Of a stretch of DNA of 11,080 bases, positions 1-7,110 are shown one piece after another. Both the position numbers and the translations under genes were made by a program. The first letter of the stretch is position 1. Every line of letters starts with the position of its first letter. The notes under the pieces are model-generated. The model saw nothing but the letters and a program-made list of their open reading frames with translations. It was not told where the DNA came from and ran no database searches. This DNA comes from Atopobiaceae bacterium (lineage in GTDB: Bacteria; Actinomycetota; Coriobacteriia; Coriobacteriales; Atopobiaceae): NCBI GenBank assembly GCA_017460265.1, contig JAFUBJ010000174.1, forward strand, positions 1-11,080, given 5' to 3'.

Positions 1-1
1 C

Positions 2-2017
2 TCGGGATCCGTTGCCTTCTTTGAGGCGCAGAAAGCCTCAGGCGTGGCCACGTTCTTCAAGGGCAACTCTGCATACCAGGCGGTCACCTCCATGGGGGCC
101 GCCGGTGACTCTACCAGCATCGACAACATGCTTGCCGCACTGAACTACATTGATTACTGCAACGGCGTCCGCAAAAAGCTGGGGCTGAAGGAGCTCACCG
201 TCACCCACCAGCTCATGGCCGAGGCTCAGGGACGTCTCAACCAGAGCCTGACCCACGACAAGGGCCACGCCAAGAAGACGAGCGGCGAGACGTGGGTCGG
301 CGAGAACCTCGCCTGGGGCTCGTCTTCGCCCAAGGGCGCCTACGAAGGCTGGTACACCGCGGAAAAGGCCACCTTTGACGAGGCCGTCAAGAGCGGAAAC
401 TACCCCGACCTCGCAACATGGGGCGACTACAAGTCATCGAGCTTTGACGCGAACAAGATCGCTTCGACCTATCCCGACCTTTACCCGCAGATCGGCCATT
501 ACCTCAACGTGGTCAACCCCAACGCCACCACCACGGGTTTTGCGGTCAACACCACGAGTGGCGCTGAATTTGGCATTGCGCTGGGCCAGACCTTCGGAAC
601 CGGCAAGGGCACGTCCGTCGCGGACTACGAGAAGGCCCTCAAGGCGTACTGCGACACTTCTTCGGCACAGAAGAAGCTGGACGACGCTAACGCGGCGCTC
701 GCCAGCGCGCAAGCTGACGCCCAGGCAAAGGCCGACGCCATCTCCGCAGCTCAGGAGGCCATTCCGCAGGCAGAGGGAGCTCTTGCCGCTGCCAAGGACG
801 CCCGTCCTGCCGCAGAGCAGGCGCTCTCGGACGCGCAAGCTGGCCTTGCCGACCCGCAGGCAGCCGTGGATGCCGCGCAGGCAAAGGCCAACGCCGCCCA
901 GGCAAACGTCGATGCCGCGCAGGCAGAGGTCGACGCCGCCCAGAACGCTGTAGACGAAAAGCAGGCGGCTGTGGACACCGCCAAGGACAGCGTGACGGCG
1001 GCCGAAGATGCTGCAAGCGCCGCCACCAGTACCACCAACGATGCGCAGGCTGCCGTCAAGAACGCGCAGGACGCCTACGACGCGCTCACCGATCCCAAAA
1101 GCACCGAGGTGCTCCGCCAGGCGGTCGAGCAGGCGAAGGCCGCCCTTGAAGAGGCAAAGAACGCACAGGCAGCCGCCACGCAGGCACAGCAGGAGGCCAA
1201 GAGCACCGCAGAGGTGGCAGAGACCGCTCTGACCGACGCGCAGGCAGCGCTCGACAAGGCAACTGCCACCGAGGCCGCCGCACAAAGCGCGCGTGATGCG
1301 GCTCAGGCCAAGGCCGACAGCGCTGCGGCAGAGTACGATGACCTCAAGGCCCTGGCCAACGCCGCGACAGACGCAAAGGCCGCGCTCGACGTTGCCCAGA
1401 AGGCGGCGGACGACGCGGCCGCGGCCAAAGCTGCCGCCGACAAGGTGCTCGCCACGGCAAAGGACGACGCAGCGTATGCCCAGGCGGCAAGCGACGATGC
1501 CCAGGCCTATCTCAAGCAGGCGCAGACCTACGTAGCCGACACCTGCCTTGCCCAGGGCTACGTCGAGAAGGACGCCCCGCAGACAGCGCTCACCACGCAG
1601 TCCGTCGAAGCGGCGACCGACCGCGCCAAGGCTGACGCCGCCGCGCTCAACCCATACTTCGAGAAGGCCCTTGCCGCCCAGGCCGATGCCGACGCAGCAG
1701 AAAAGGCGCGCGCTACGGAGAGCGCCAAGCGGAGCGCCGTCGTGGATGACTACAACGCCTCCGTCCGCACGTACAACGCCGCGCTCAAGGACTACCAGGC
1801 AGCCAAGGCTCTCTACGACGCAGCCGCCTCTCATACCACCGACCCCAAGAGCGGTACCAAGACCGCCAACAACACGCTCAAGGAGGACGGACGCAAGAGG
1901 TTGCCGCAGACCGGAGATTCGCTGGTCACAGCCGCACCGGTTGCAGGGACGGGACTCTTTGCCCTCCTCGCCGGGCTATTTGCCAGAAAGAAGCATCGCC
2001 AAGACACGCAGTCATAG
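2..2017 (+). CDS. Cell-wall-anchored CAP-domain protein with alanine-rich coiled coil and LPXTG anchor (5' end outside window)
   Basis: The reading frame is open to the left edge, so the true start lies upstream; the GTG at 44 has no reason to be the start. The first ~210 visible residues resemble a CAP/SCP domain: a helix with N-x-V-R-K-K-L-G-L, then GENLAWG, a WY-containing helix and IGHYLNVVNP followed by TGFAV. From about position 660 to 1550 the protein is almost pure Ala/Asp/Gln/Lys with a seven-residue period, as in a long rod-like coiled coil. The C-terminus carries LPQTG (1901-1915), a hydrophobic stretch and the charged tail ARKKHRQDTQS, so sortase would attach it to peptidoglycan with the CAP domain held out on the stalk. 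A strong terminator follows. The signal peptide would be outside the window. The ligand or activity of the CAP domain is unknown. High confidence for architecture, low for function. Confidence 0.93.
   Translation, partial: SGSVAFFEAQKASGVATFFKGNSAYQAVTSMGAAGDSTSIDNMLAALNYIDYCNGVRKKLGLKELTVTHQLMAEAQGRLNQSLTHDKGHAKKTSGETWVGENLAWGSSSPKGAYEGWYTAEKATFDEAVKSGNYPDLATWGDYKSSSFDANKIASTYPDLYPQIGHYLNVVNPNATTTGFAVNTTSGAEFGIALGQTFGTGKGTSVADYEKALKAYCDTSSAQKKLDDANAALASAQADAQAKADAISAAQEAIPQAEGALAAAKDARPAAEQALSDAQAGLADPQAAVDAAQAKANAAQANVDAAQAEVDAAQNAVDEKQAAVDTAKDSVTAAEDAASAATSTTNDAQAAVKNAQDAYDALTDPKSTEVLRQAVEQAKAALEEAKNAQAAATQAQQEAKSTAEVAETALTDAQAALDKATATEAAAQSARDAAQAKADSAAAEYDDLKALANAATDAKAALDVAQKAADDAAAAKAAADKVLATAKDDAAYAQAASDDAQAYLKQAQTYVADTCLAQGYVEKDAPQTALTTQSVEAATDRAKADAAALNPYFEKALAAQADADAAEKARATESAKRSAVVDDYNASVRTYNAALKDYQAAKALYDAAASHTTDPKSGTKTANNTLKEDGRKRLPQTGDSLVTAAPVAGTGLFALLAGLFARKKHRQDTQS
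866..991 (+). repeat. Six consecutive 21-bp heptad-coding units
   Basis: Six in-frame 21-bp units encode VDAAQAK, ANAAQAN, VDAAQAE, VDAAQNA, VDEKQAA and VDTAKDS. The first four are close at DNA level (the gccgcgcaggca / gccgcccaggca alternation), pointing to tandem duplication; the last two have drifted. This is the most regular part of the coiled-coil stalk and a likely site of length variation between strains. Confidence 0.8.
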
Positions 2018-2027
2018 CGTACAATAG

Positions 2028-2058
2028 CCGGGAGGCCTCGCAAGGGCCTCCCGGTTTG
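2028..2058 (+). terminator. Rho-independent terminator after the LPXTG protein gene
   Basis: A perfect 10-bp GC-rich stem (CCGGGAGGCC at 2028-2037 with GGCCTCCCGG at 2045-2054) has a 7-nt loop and is followed by TTT. It starts 10 nt after the stop codon. The T-tract is short, but stem strength and position make this the expected terminator. A TACAAT box at 2020-2025 sits just before it; if it drives the next gene, that transcript would begin inside the left arm and escape the hairpin. Confidence 0.85.
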
Positions 2059-2086
2059 CCATGAACATGATGAAACGGAGCACACC

Positions 2087-3277
2087 ATGGCACGTCACTT
2101 CAAAAGCGACGACTCTACCTCTGCATCGCGCAAGCCTGCGCGGCAGATGAAGCTTTCGGAGGGGACCGAGTCCATTCGCGTCCTTACCGCAAAAGACGTC
2201 CGTCCCGAATGGGAGGAGAAGGACCGCAGCGGCCTGCGCACCTTCCTGGGTGCGATCTTTGGCGTGCTGGCGCTTCTCGCCATGGTGCTTGTCGTGGTGG
2301 GGTTTGTGCTCAACGGGTCCATCTCGCTCAGGGGCAACGACAAAACCGCAGCTCAGAGCCTAGCTGATACGGCTGAGGGCGAGCCCTTCTACATGCTCAT
2401 CGTGGGAACTGACTCTCGAGAGGACGACTACACCGGCAGGAACGACGCGCTCATCCTCGCGCGCGTTGACCCCTCGAACGCCAAGGTCACGCTTGTCTCG
2501 ATTCCGGGCGACACCATGGTCAACATTGGCGGATCCGAATCGGTGGAGAAGATCAACGCTTCCTACGCCTATTACGGCGCGACCTCCACGATCGAGACCG
2601 TGTCCGCGTTTACGGGCGTGCCTATCAGCCATTTTATGAAGCTGAACTTTGCCGGGCTCAAGCGCACTGTGGAGCAGATGGGCGGGCTGACCATTTCCGC
2701 TTCTGCGAACACCGAGAGCGGCAATGGCAGCGTGACCACCGAGTCGGGCGCTCAGACCCTTGACGGCGATACCGCGCTGGGCTATCTGCGCGAACGCACC
2801 GTCACTTCTGCCAACGACCTGGAGCTCGTGCAGATGCAGCGGCTCGTTGTCTCGGCCTTCATCCAGCAGGTGCTGGCCACGCAGCCGACGCAGCTGCCCC
2901 AGCTTGTCACGTCGCTCGCAGGCAGCGTATCGACCGATCTCAACCTGCTTGACCTGGCTAAACTTGCGCTGCAGTTCCACGGCAAGGACCTGACCATCTA
3001 TACGGGAATCACGCCCAGCTACACCTTTGTGCAGGACGGATTCAGCCATTTGGGCACCATGTTTGACGAGTGGCGCGACGAGATGAAGCGCGTGGATGCC
3101 GGCCTTGACCCGCTAGACCTGGAGACCACGATTCCCGAACCTCAGGCATCGGATGAGAACCTGGGTGCAGCCACCAACTGCGCCGCTCCGCAGGATTACA
3201 AGGAGCTTGCAGCGCAGGCGCTGGCAGCTGGGGCAACTGCGACGACTGGCGAGGCTGCGGAAGGCTCTGGCGAGTAG
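2087..3277 (+). CDS. LytR-CpsA-Psr (LCP) family membrane protein, variant active site
   Basis: LCP proteins are extracytoplasmic enzymes that move teichoic acid or polysaccharide chains from lipid carriers to peptidoglycan. The 396-residue protein has a ~50-residue cytoplasmic N-terminus, one membrane helix (about 53-76), then the LCP domain: FYMLIVGTDSRED (101-113), GRNDALILARVDP (117-129), VTLVSIPGDT (134-143), KINASYAYYG (155-164) and LRERT (234-238). Start ATG 2087 has GGAG 6 nt upstream. From memory of the family, SIPRDT normally carries a substrate-binding arginine; here it is Gly141. The C-terminal D-x2-R-x2-R-Q-Q motif reads D244, L247, M250, Q251, R252, so two more arginines are missing. 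G-R-N-D and R235-x-R237 are kept. It may be a divergent enzyme or a non-catalytic paralogue. The tail (~350-396) is low-complexity. The family call is secure; catalytic competence is doubtful. Confidence 0.93.
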   Translation: MARHFKSDDSTSASRKPARQMKLSEGTESIRVLTAKDVRPEWEEKDRSGLRTFLGAIFGVLALLAMVLVVVGFVLNGSISLRGNDKTAAQSLADTAEGEPFYMLIVGTDSREDDYTGRNDALILARVDPSNAKVTLVSIPGDTMVNIGGSESVEKINASYAYYGATSTIETVSAFTGVPISHFMKLNFAGLKRTVEQMGGLTISASANTESGNGSVTTESGAQTLDGDTALGYLRERTVTSANDLELVQMQRLVVSAFIQQVLATQPTQLPQLVTSLAGSVSTDLNLLDLAKLALQFHGKDLTIYTGITPSYTFVQDGFSHLGTMFDEWRDEMKRVDAGLDPLDLETTIPEPQASDENLGAATNCAAPQDYKELAAQALAAGATATTGEAAEGSGE

Positions 3278-3285
3278 CGACTGCC

Positions 3286-3354
3286 TGCGCCCATCCGGAC
3301 GTTACTTGACCCGGTTTGGTCCGGTTCGGCGCGGGATGCGCCCATCCGGACGTT
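3286..3354. repeat. Pair of 18-bp direct repeats in a convergent intergenic region
   Basis: TGCGCCCATCCGGACGTT occurs at 3286-3303 and again, identical, at 3337-3354, 51 bp apart. The stretch lies between the convergent LCP gene and the zinc-ribbon gene. No clear rho-independent terminator is visible here. I cannot say from this window whether the unit is dispersed in the genome. Confidence 0.75.
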
Positions 3355-3397
3355 TCGCGGTAGAGGTGCTAGCGTTGCTGGGGACGAGACTTGGCTG

Positions 3398-4036
3398 CTA
3401 CAGCCACGCAGGCGGGTCGTCGGTTGCGTTGCGAACCTGCCAGTAGAGGTCAAAGCCCTCGAAGCAGCTGAGCATGTCTACGAACTGCTCGGGCGAGAAG
3501 CGCTGACCATCCACCACAACCGACTTCTTACCATGGTTGTCGATCTCGATGCGTGCGACGCCTGTCTCGTTGGCATAGAGCGCCTGACCTGGACGGCAGG
3601 CGGTCGTCTCTGCCGATTCGCCCCGCGAGAGAGGCAGAGCCCGCATGCTGGAATGACTCACCATGCGCTGCGCCTTGACCATCAGCGCGTCATACGCTTC
3701 CTCCTGCGACGTCTGGCTTGCGTCCACCGCGATGCTCACCGATCTGCCCACGTAGCCCCACTCCCTTCGCGGATCGTCATCGGGAACCTGCTCGATGGCC
3801 GTCCAGACGGAATGCGTGCCAAAGGAGTAGCGCTCCACCGCAAACTCAACGGTGTGCCCCTTGGCATCGAGCGCGAGGATCTGGTAGTTGTCGTTAGTGG
3901 GAGTCTCGACGCCTGCCAGATAGTCGGTCAGGCGGTTGTAGCAGTCGAGGCAGTACGAGGCGCTTCCCAGGGTGACGCGCGCGGGCTTGCCGCAAACCGA
4001 GCATCGGCTTGTGTAGCGTGGGTTGGTCATGTCCAT
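3398..4036 (-). CDS. Zinc-ribbon protein of unknown function
   Basis: A 212-residue soluble protein with no signal peptide or membrane helix. The N-terminus has a C-x2-C-x13-C-x2-C zinc ribbon (C12, C15, C29, C32; RCSVCGKPAR then YCLDCYN). The middle (about 50-125) alternates beta-type and charged segments, e.g. HTVEFAVERY and VGRSVSIAVD. The C-terminal part has VVVDGQRFSPEQFVDMLSCFEGFDLYWQV, which matches a motif I recall from uncharacterised Firmicutes/Actinobacteria proteins (DG-x-x-[FYW]-[ST]-x-E-x-[FL], then ML-x2-[YF]-EG-[FW]). ATG 4036 is favoured over 4030 because AAGGGA lies 5 nt upstream of it. It is convergent with the LCP gene and divergent from the repeat cluster upstream. Its codon use and GC look like the chromosomal backbone. 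I do not assign a function. Confidence 0.85.
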   Translation of the reverse strand: MDMTNPRYTSRCSVCGKPARVTLGSASYCLDCYNRLTDYLAGVETPTNDNYQILALDAKGHTVEFAVERYSFGTHSVWTAIEQVPDDDPRREWGYVGRSVSIAVDASQTSQEEAYDALMVKAQRMVSHSSMRALPLSRGESAETTACRPGQALYANETGVARIEIDNHGKKSVVVDGQRFSPEQFVDMLSCFEGFDLYWQVRNATDDPPAWL

Positions 4037-4147
4037 GGCGGTCCCTTCGCGCAGGGTCGGACGGTGTGCGTGAGTTTAAGGATACACAAGGTGGGGTGCG
4101 CGGAGGTGATGACGGGTGCACGGCAGATCCGCCGCGGGCTTGTCAAG

Positions 4148-4376
4148 AACGTTATTGCTTTTGGTGCCACTCTCGAGCATCGGCGGGAACACTATTGCAT
4201 TTGGTGCCACAGTCATGCTCCGAACTGTGGTCGGGAAGCATGCCTAAGCACCTCTTTTTGTGGCACCAAACACGATAGTGTTCCCGACGCGGCTCTCCCC
4301 CACTTTGAAACGTGGTACCAAACGCATATACGTTCTCTCGGCAGCCAAAACGTGGCACCAAACGCATATACGTTCC
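4148..4376. repeat. Five-copy ~23-bp repeat (core TTTGGTGCCAC), two forward and three inverted
   Basis: Forward copies are at 4148-4170 and 4188-4210 (extended CGGGAAC from 4184). Inverted copies are at 4260-4282 (extended to 4286), 4312-4334 and 4352-4374. Every copy begins AAC, has a variable 7-9 base AT-rich middle, and ends TTTGG-T/C-gCCAC. Copies 1-2 and copies 4-5 are both spaced exactly 40 bp apart; copies 4 and 5 share 28 bp (4308-4335, 4348-4375) with one mismatch. Copies 2 and 3 form a long imperfect inverted repeat with a 49-bp loop. The cluster lies in the 543-bp gap between the divergent genes starting at 4036 and 4580. From 4377 to 4564 I see nothing convincing. The longer reading frames crossing this stretch are artefacts of the repeats. 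Confidence 0.85.
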
Positions 4377-4579
4377 AGTGCCGCCTCAGGTTTAATCCGC
4401 TTTGCAAAGGCTGGCCGCTCAGCCGCAGACCATGACCGAAAAAGAACGAATCACCAGTCTTTGGCAAGGAGCGATAGCGCCACTGGTAAGGCTCAAGCTA
4501 CTATTCACATCAATTCAGGAACCTATATGCATGCAGGCCGACAGGATAATGCGACTTCTTACCAATGGGAGGAGTGTCC

Positions 4580-5764
4580 ATGTCAGATTCCGATTCCAGT
4601 TCTTCACCTTCCCTCTTCGCAAAGCTTCTTCGAATCCTTTCTCTAGGAGTCCAATGGGGAGTTGCGGCGTGCCTTGCGCTTTGCGCGGTCGTTTTTCTTC
4701 CAAGCATGAGCTCTGCGCTCTTTGCTGTAGCAGCCCTCCTAGCTGCACCAATCCCTCCTCTTCGAAAAGCGCTGTCATCAGGCATTGCTCTGCTGCCCAT
4801 AGGAGCGGCCCGAGCCGCTCTGACTCCTGCGCTAGTCATAGCTCTCTTTCTTGGCGGAGTGTTCAACTCCCCTGCAGCTGTAGCAGCTTCAACGGCACAA
4901 TCCCAGCAAACCACGAGAAGCGCGTCAATCACCCAATCCCAAGAAGCATCAGGCGCTGAGGTGGCACTCATCCACCTGCTTGCTCATACCGACAGCACAG
5001 CTCAAACCGAGGTTGCCAAGGCTTCCGACGGCATGATCCTTGAAAAGGCAACCCTCTCTGCAAGCACCACCGTCCTGGAATACTCAAACAAGACAACTGA
5101 TCCCACCAGCCTTGTTACCAGCAGCGATAACGCGGTGAAAGTCACTACGAACGATAAGATCGACTTGACCAAAGTGGGCGCCTGCTCCATCAACTACACC
5201 CTCACAAAGGGCACTGCCAGCAAACAGGAGAAGGTCGACTATTCCGTTCGAGACACAAAAGCCCCCACACTCACGTTGTCTCGGGACAGCGTGGCAATTG
5301 ATCAAGGCGGAGCGTTTGACCCCAAAAGCCTTGCCACAGCAACCGATCCCGTAGACGGAGACCTCCCTTATGTGACTGCCGAGCCCGCGACCGACAAAAC
5401 CGACCCAGGAAACCAGCAGTTCTATGAGAAAGGCTGGTGGACCGTTGCTGGCAGCTATGATGTCAACACTCCAAACGTCTACTTCCTTGACGTTGTGGCA
5501 TGCGATATTAACGGAAACCGTGTAAGCAAGGAGGTGTCGCTCACCGTCAACGAGCCACCCAAGCCAGAACCAGAAGAGACGTATGTCGAGCCCGAGCGAC
5601 AAACACAGGCTTACATGGTGAACACCAACACGGGTAAGTTCCACCGTACGACGTGCAAAGACATTAACAAGATGAGCGACAGCAACAAATGGCTCGCTGA
5701 CGAATACACGCGCGATGAGCTCATCAGCATGGGCTATTCACCCTGCAAGCACTGCAACCCATAA
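4580..5764 (+). CDS. Membrane-anchored surface protein with Ig-like region and C-terminal Ada-like Cys module
   Basis: 394 residues. ATG 4580 is chosen because GGGAGGAG (4567-4574) sits 5 nt upstream; the in-frame ATG at 4565 would lie before that site. The N-terminus (about 20-60 and 68-96) has two or three hydrophobic segments with AAPIPPLRKAL between them, then a Ser/Thr/Gln-rich linker (100-125). The segment from about 150 to 325 looks like bacterial surface beta-sandwich repeats: DTKAPTLTLSRDSVAIDQGG, DPVDGDLPYV and ACDINGNRVSKEVSLTVNEP (Ig-like/HYR style). A Pro/Glu spacer (326-340) precedes YMVNTNTGKFHRTTC (345-359) and GYSPCKHCNP (385-394). The FH-x3-C plus PC-x2-C pattern is the Ada-like metal-binding module often found at the C-terminus of surface nucleases and other secreted proteins, but no nuclease domain is present here. 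Exact role unknown. The downstream small zinc-finger gene is 63 nt away and may be co-transcribed. Confidence 0.88.
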   Translation: MSDSDSSSSPSLFAKLLRILSLGVQWGVAACLALCAVVFLPSMSSALFAVAALLAAPIPPLRKALSSGIALLPIGAARAALTPALVIALFLGGVFNSPAAVAASTAQSQQTTRSASITQSQEASGAEVALIHLLAHTDSTAQTEVAKASDGMILEKATLSASTTVLEYSNKTTDPTSLVTSSDNAVKVTTNDKIDLTKVGACSINYTLTKGTASKQEKVDYSVRDTKAPTLTLSRDSVAIDQGGAFDPKSLATATDPVDGDLPYVTAEPATDKTDPGNQQFYEKGWWTVAGSYDVNTPNVYFLDVVACDINGNRVSKEVSLTVNEPPKPEPEETYVEPERQTQAYMVNTNTGKFHRTTCKDINKMSDSNKWLADEYTRDELISMGYSPCKHCNP

Positions 5765-5827
5765 TGGAAGGGTATTCTTTCATCATGATTGCTGGGGATC
5801 ACCCGCTAAGCCACCAAGGAGGACGCT

Positions 5828-6079
5828 ATGTGCAAGAAGCAGGATGAGTCGCAGGAGATGCGCGAGCTGCATCACGTAGAACTCGACAAGGTTTCGGGCG
5901 GTGCGTCGGACGCGGTGTACTTTTGTCCCGACTGTGACGAGTACTTCTACAGCCTGACAGAGCTCCAGGCACACCAGAAGGCAGAGCATGACATCATTGC
6001 CTGCCCGATGTGCAACCGTCCCATGAAGAGGGGCTCGACCTGCGAGATCTGCGGGTATGTGGATGTTGATCTGGCGTAG
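5828..6079 (+). CDS. Small protein with double-glycine leader, C2H2 zinc finger and zinc ribbon
   Basis: 83 residues with an ideal ribosome binding site (AAGGAGG 5816-5822, 5 nt spacer). Residues 11-25, MRELHHVELDKVSGG, fit the double-glycine secretion leader: Leu at -12, Glu -8, Leu -7, Val -4 and Gly-Gly at -2/-1, the pattern cut by C39 peptidases of ABC exporters. The 58-residue remainder has a textbook C2H2 finger (C33-x2-C36-x3-F40-x5-L46-x2-H49-x4-H54) and then a four-cysteine ribbon (C59-x2-C62 and C72-x2-C75). It ends 18 nt from the convergent antitoxin gene. No exporter or maturation enzyme lies in the window. It could be a secreted metal-binding peptide, a bacteriocin-type precursor, or a cytoplasmic regulator whose leader resemblance is fortuitous. 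The gene is near certain and the motifs are directly visible; the function is open. Confidence 0.9.
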   Translation: MCKKQDESQEMRELHHVELDKVSGGASDAVYFCPDCDEYFYSLTELQAHQKAEHDIIACPMCNRPMKRGSTCEICGYVDVDLA

Positions 6080-6097
6080 GGACGACGCAAGGGGTTG

Positions 6098-7102
6098 CTA
6101 AAGCAGGCTCTCCTGAAACGCTGCGTCCGCATAGCGTGAGATGTCAGTCGCATCCACCATTGAGTACCTCTCAACCACACCCTTAAAAAACGAATCCATA
6201 TCTTCTTGCCGTATGGACTCGCTTGACGATTCTCCCTCACATGCGTTACCACGACGACGCGCCGCAAGCCAAGGAGTCTCTTTGTGCGTCATCTTGCTCA
6301 AAGCGCTCCCGCTATAGCACCCAAACGACTGCCATACCGCATCGATAATCTCATCTTCTTCTGCAGTAAAGGGAGATGGACAATCCTCGCCCTCATGGTA
6401 TGCAAAGTAGCCGGTAACAGAGCTGTCGTATTCAAACCACAGCTGGCCATATACGGGCCCCATAGCCCAAGCTCGTGGAGTTGTATCAACGCAGCGAGTT
6501 CCAAGCATCGCAGCGCTAAACCCCTGCGTGTAGTAAACCAGCTTTTGGAGTGCCGTTTTTGTTATGTCTCCCCCAGCCTTGAACACAAAGATACGTGCCA
6601 GCTCATACAGACGGTACGCATTGGAATAGTCGTTCCTCAGGTACGCTTCGAGGGCACGCATGCTGCGCTCGTACGACGATTGTCCAACAAGGTCCTTCCC
6701 TGTCTCAAGAAGAGAACGATAGTAGAGAGGATCATCGTAGACGCGCTGAATAAGCAAAGAGTGCTCCTTACTAGGCGTTTGACCATTCATCAGCTGCGAA
6801 TACGTATGTTCCCCAAGGCCAAGAACGCGCGAAAGGGGCCGCTTGCCAATTGCGTATCGCTTTGGAATCTCACGTACGACATCAAGGGAGACCAGGCCTT
6901 CGGAATCACGGACGGCATTGTTGAAAGCAATCCCCGCCTCCTCCTGATAGGGAGGGTATGTCGCGTCGGAACCGCAACGCTTGCAGACTGCCTGACGTGC
7001 AGAGTAAGCGTATCTTCGCCCTTCGTAGTCCATCGTAAAGGTTCGACGTCTTGTATCGAACTCGACAGGCATCCCACAGTGCGAGCAATAGGCAAGCTTC
7101 AT
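6098..7102 (-). CDS. Panacea (SocA/DUF4065) antitoxin with MqsA-like zinc finger and HTH
   Basis: The 334-residue protein has three parts. Residues 1-50 hold a zinc-binding module (C6-x2-C9 and C40-x2-C43, YCSHCG/CKRCG) as in MqsA/YgiT proteins. Residues 83-125 form a helix-turn-helix of the XRE/YgiT kind (RPLSRVLGLGEHTYSQLMNGQTPSKEHSLLIQ). From about 165 to 310 lies a Panacea domain: ITKTALQKLVYYTQGFS, then AWAMGPVYGQLW, then LSKMTHKETPWLAAR. Panacea domains neutralise many unrelated toxins; the zinc finger and HTH would bind the operator and repress the pair. The ATG follows the toxin stop by 8 nt; GGAG (7108-7111) overlaps that stop codon, so translation is coupled. Toxin-first order matches mqsRA. 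It is convergent with the small zinc-finger gene, 18 nt apart. The domain call is confident. Confidence 0.92.
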   Translation of the reverse strand: MKLAYCSHCGMPVEFDTRRRTFTMDYEGRRYAYSARQAVCKRCGSDATYPPYQEEAGIAFNNAVRDSEGLVSLDVVREIPKRYAIGKRPLSRVLGLGEHTYSQLMNGQTPSKEHSLLIQRVYDDPLYYRSLLETGKDLVGQSSYERSMRALEAYLRNDYSNAYRLYELARIFVFKAGGDITKTALQKLVYYTQGFSAAMLGTRCVDTTPRAWAMGPVYGQLWFEYDSSVTGYFAYHEGEDCPSPFTAEEDEIIDAVWQSFGCYSGSALSKMTHKETPWLAARRRGNACEGESSSESIRQEDMDSFFKGVVERYSMVDATDISRYADAAFQESLL

Positions 7103-7110
7103 CGTAGCTC

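Noticed and set aside
434..1834. Long minus-strand open frame (466 codons) opposite the LPXTG protein, rich in Leu, Gly, Val and Cys
   Set aside because: It is the complement of a biased Ala/Gln/Asp-rich coding repeat, has no recognisable domain, and the plus strand is clearly coding.
4148..4376. Possible CRISPR array
   Set aside because: Copies are in both orientations, spacers differ in length, the middle of the unit varies and no cas gene is near.
3533..4435. 300-codon plus-strand frame opposite the zinc-ribbon gene
   Set aside because: Most of it is antisense to a gene with a zinc ribbon and good ribosome binding site; the rest only reads through the intergenic repeats.
4009..4467. Small frames on both strands in the repeat region (such as those ending or starting in YAFG- or CVWYH-like peptides)
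   Set aside because: Their similarity to each other follows from the DNA repeat itself; none has a ribosome binding site.
4432..4564. Short frame starting MTEKERITSLWQ before the surface protein gene
   Set aside because: No ribosome binding site, and it overlaps the real gene in another frame without recognisable content.
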